Shown here: in pieces, positions 63,525 through 64,000 of the stretch
Position numbering within the stretch: the stretch's first letter is position 1
How the letters are laid out: each line of letters begins with the position of its first letter
Source: Comamonadaceae bacterium M7527
Lineage (GTDB): Bacteria > Pseudomonadota > Gammaproteobacteria > Burkholderiales > Burkholderiaceae_C
Assembly (NCBI GenBank): GCA_021044545.1
Contig: CP087990.1
Coordinates: 2,301,301-2,365,300, forward strand
DNA length: 64,000 nt
Direction of reading: 5' to 3'
Notes under the pieces: generated by a model
What the model was told of the DNA's origin: nothing
Databases searched by the model: none
What the model saw: only the letters and a program-made list of their open reading frames with translations
Program-made: the position numbers and the translations under genes

Positions 63525-64000
63525 GTGAACATACTGGTTATTGGTGCGGGGGCTTGGGGTACGGCCGTTGCCGTGAGCGCTTGCTCGCGTAATCCTGTCA
63601 CGCTGTGGACGCGTAAGCCCGCGCACTTGCAAGCCATGCAAGCGCGGCGCGAAAACACCCACTACCTGGCAGGCGTGGCGTTACCGCCCGAGTTGACCCT
63701 TAGTGCCCAGCCAGATTTGGCTGGCCTTGCCAGTGAGCACGACTTGCTGGTGGTCGCCACGCCCATGTCGGCTCTTCGCAGCGCGCTGCAAACCTTGGCC
63801 AACCAAACAACACCTGTGGTGTGGCTTTGTAAAGGTTTTGAGCAGGCCCTGGGTGATGCAGGTGACCAGCCACAAGGCTTGCTTGGGCATGAGGTGTTGC
63901 AAAGTGTTGCGCCCAATGTGTTGGCCGGCGTACTCAGTGGGCCTAGTTTTGCCCAAGAAGTGGCGCATAACAAGCCGACCGCCCTGGTGGCTGCCAGCCC
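63525..64000 (+). CDS. gpsA: NAD(P)H-dependent glycerol-3-phosphate dehydrogenase, truncated by the window end
   Basis: Starts with GTG at 63525, eight bases after secB, and stays open to the end. The Rossmann motif NILVIGAGAWGTAVAVSACS, TLWTRKP, and LVVATPMSALRSAL, WLCKGFEQALGD, AGVLSGPSFAQEVAHNKPTA identify GpsA. It makes sn-glycerol 3-phosphate for phospholipids. About 158 of about 330 residues are visible. Confidence 0.95.
   Translation, partial: MNILVIGAGAWGTAVAVSACSRNPVTLWTRKPAHLQAMQARRENTHYLAGVALPPELTLSAQPDLAGLASEHDLLVVATPMSALRSALQTLANQTTPVVWLCKGFEQALGDAGDQPQGLLGHEVLQSVAPNVLAGVLSGPSFAQEVAHNKPTALVAAS

Overview
The window is an ordinary chromosomal stretch of a Betaproteobacterium, order Burkholderiales, most likely a Comamonadaceae-type freshwater or soil bacterium. 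The evidence is gene order: purM divergent from AI-2E permease-hda-HAD-pcnB-folK; rne divergent from rluC; rplU-rpmA-obgE-proB with CNP1/rppH/proS behind; ubiE-Tim44-ubiJ-ubiB-fmdB-DUF502-aspS; gpmA-ctpA-moeB; and rhodanese-grxC-secB-gpsA. I judged G+C by eye at about 55-57%. Coding density is high. I see no rRNA, tRNA, phage, insertion sequence or CRISPR.

Layout. 1-7.2 kb: a broken SirB1-family gene, purM, an AI-2E permease, hda, a frameshifted HAD phosphatase, pcnB, folK, pdxH. 7.3-16.4 kb: an OmpA-like protein, gloA, a thioesterase, rhlE (Gly/Arg tail out of frame), ettA, DUF1415, rne. 17-25 kb: rluC, an H-NS family protein, a phosphatase, a frameshifted Rieske protein, sppA, galU, a ParA/MinD-like ATPase, rpoH with a perfect CIRCE operator, ispB. 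25.2-33.2 kb: a chemoreceptor lodged between ispB and rplU, then rplU-rpmA, obgE, proB, a CNP1-like protein, rppH, proS. 33.3-42.1 kb: grxD, prmC-prfA-hemA, a small membrane protein, ugpQ, a 1299-residue FAD/Fe-S oxidoreductase. 42-50 kb: HIT, DUF971, ubiE, Tim44-like, ubiJ-ubiB, FmdB, DUF502, aspS. 50-54.6 kb: an accessory block of exported DsrE protein and OxyR, divergent from rubrerythrin-rubredoxin-reductase, plus a Bcr/CflA efflux pump. 54.6-64 kb: nudB, an apparent remnant of an endonuclease/exonuclease/phosphatase gene, clsB, folE, a BLUF photoreceptor, DUF429, a secreted nuclease, moeB, ctpA, gpmA, rhodanese, grxC, secB, gpsA (cut by the window end).

The most interesting region is 50.0-53.4 kb. 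It looks like a self-contained NAD(P)H peroxidase chain (reductase, rubredoxin, rubrerythrin) under OxyR. The intergenic region carries a four-part site with OxyR geometry (ATCG-N7-CGAT-N7-ATCG-N7-CTGT) that abuts a -35 element. The block sits between aspS and nudB, which I expect to be close neighbours in relatives.

Four genes carry single small frame disruptions: a 5-bp tandem duplication in the SirB1 gene, and one-base shifts in the HAD, rhlE and Rieske genes. At least two of the one-base shifts lie in homopolymer runs, so residual assembly error must be separated from real gene decay.
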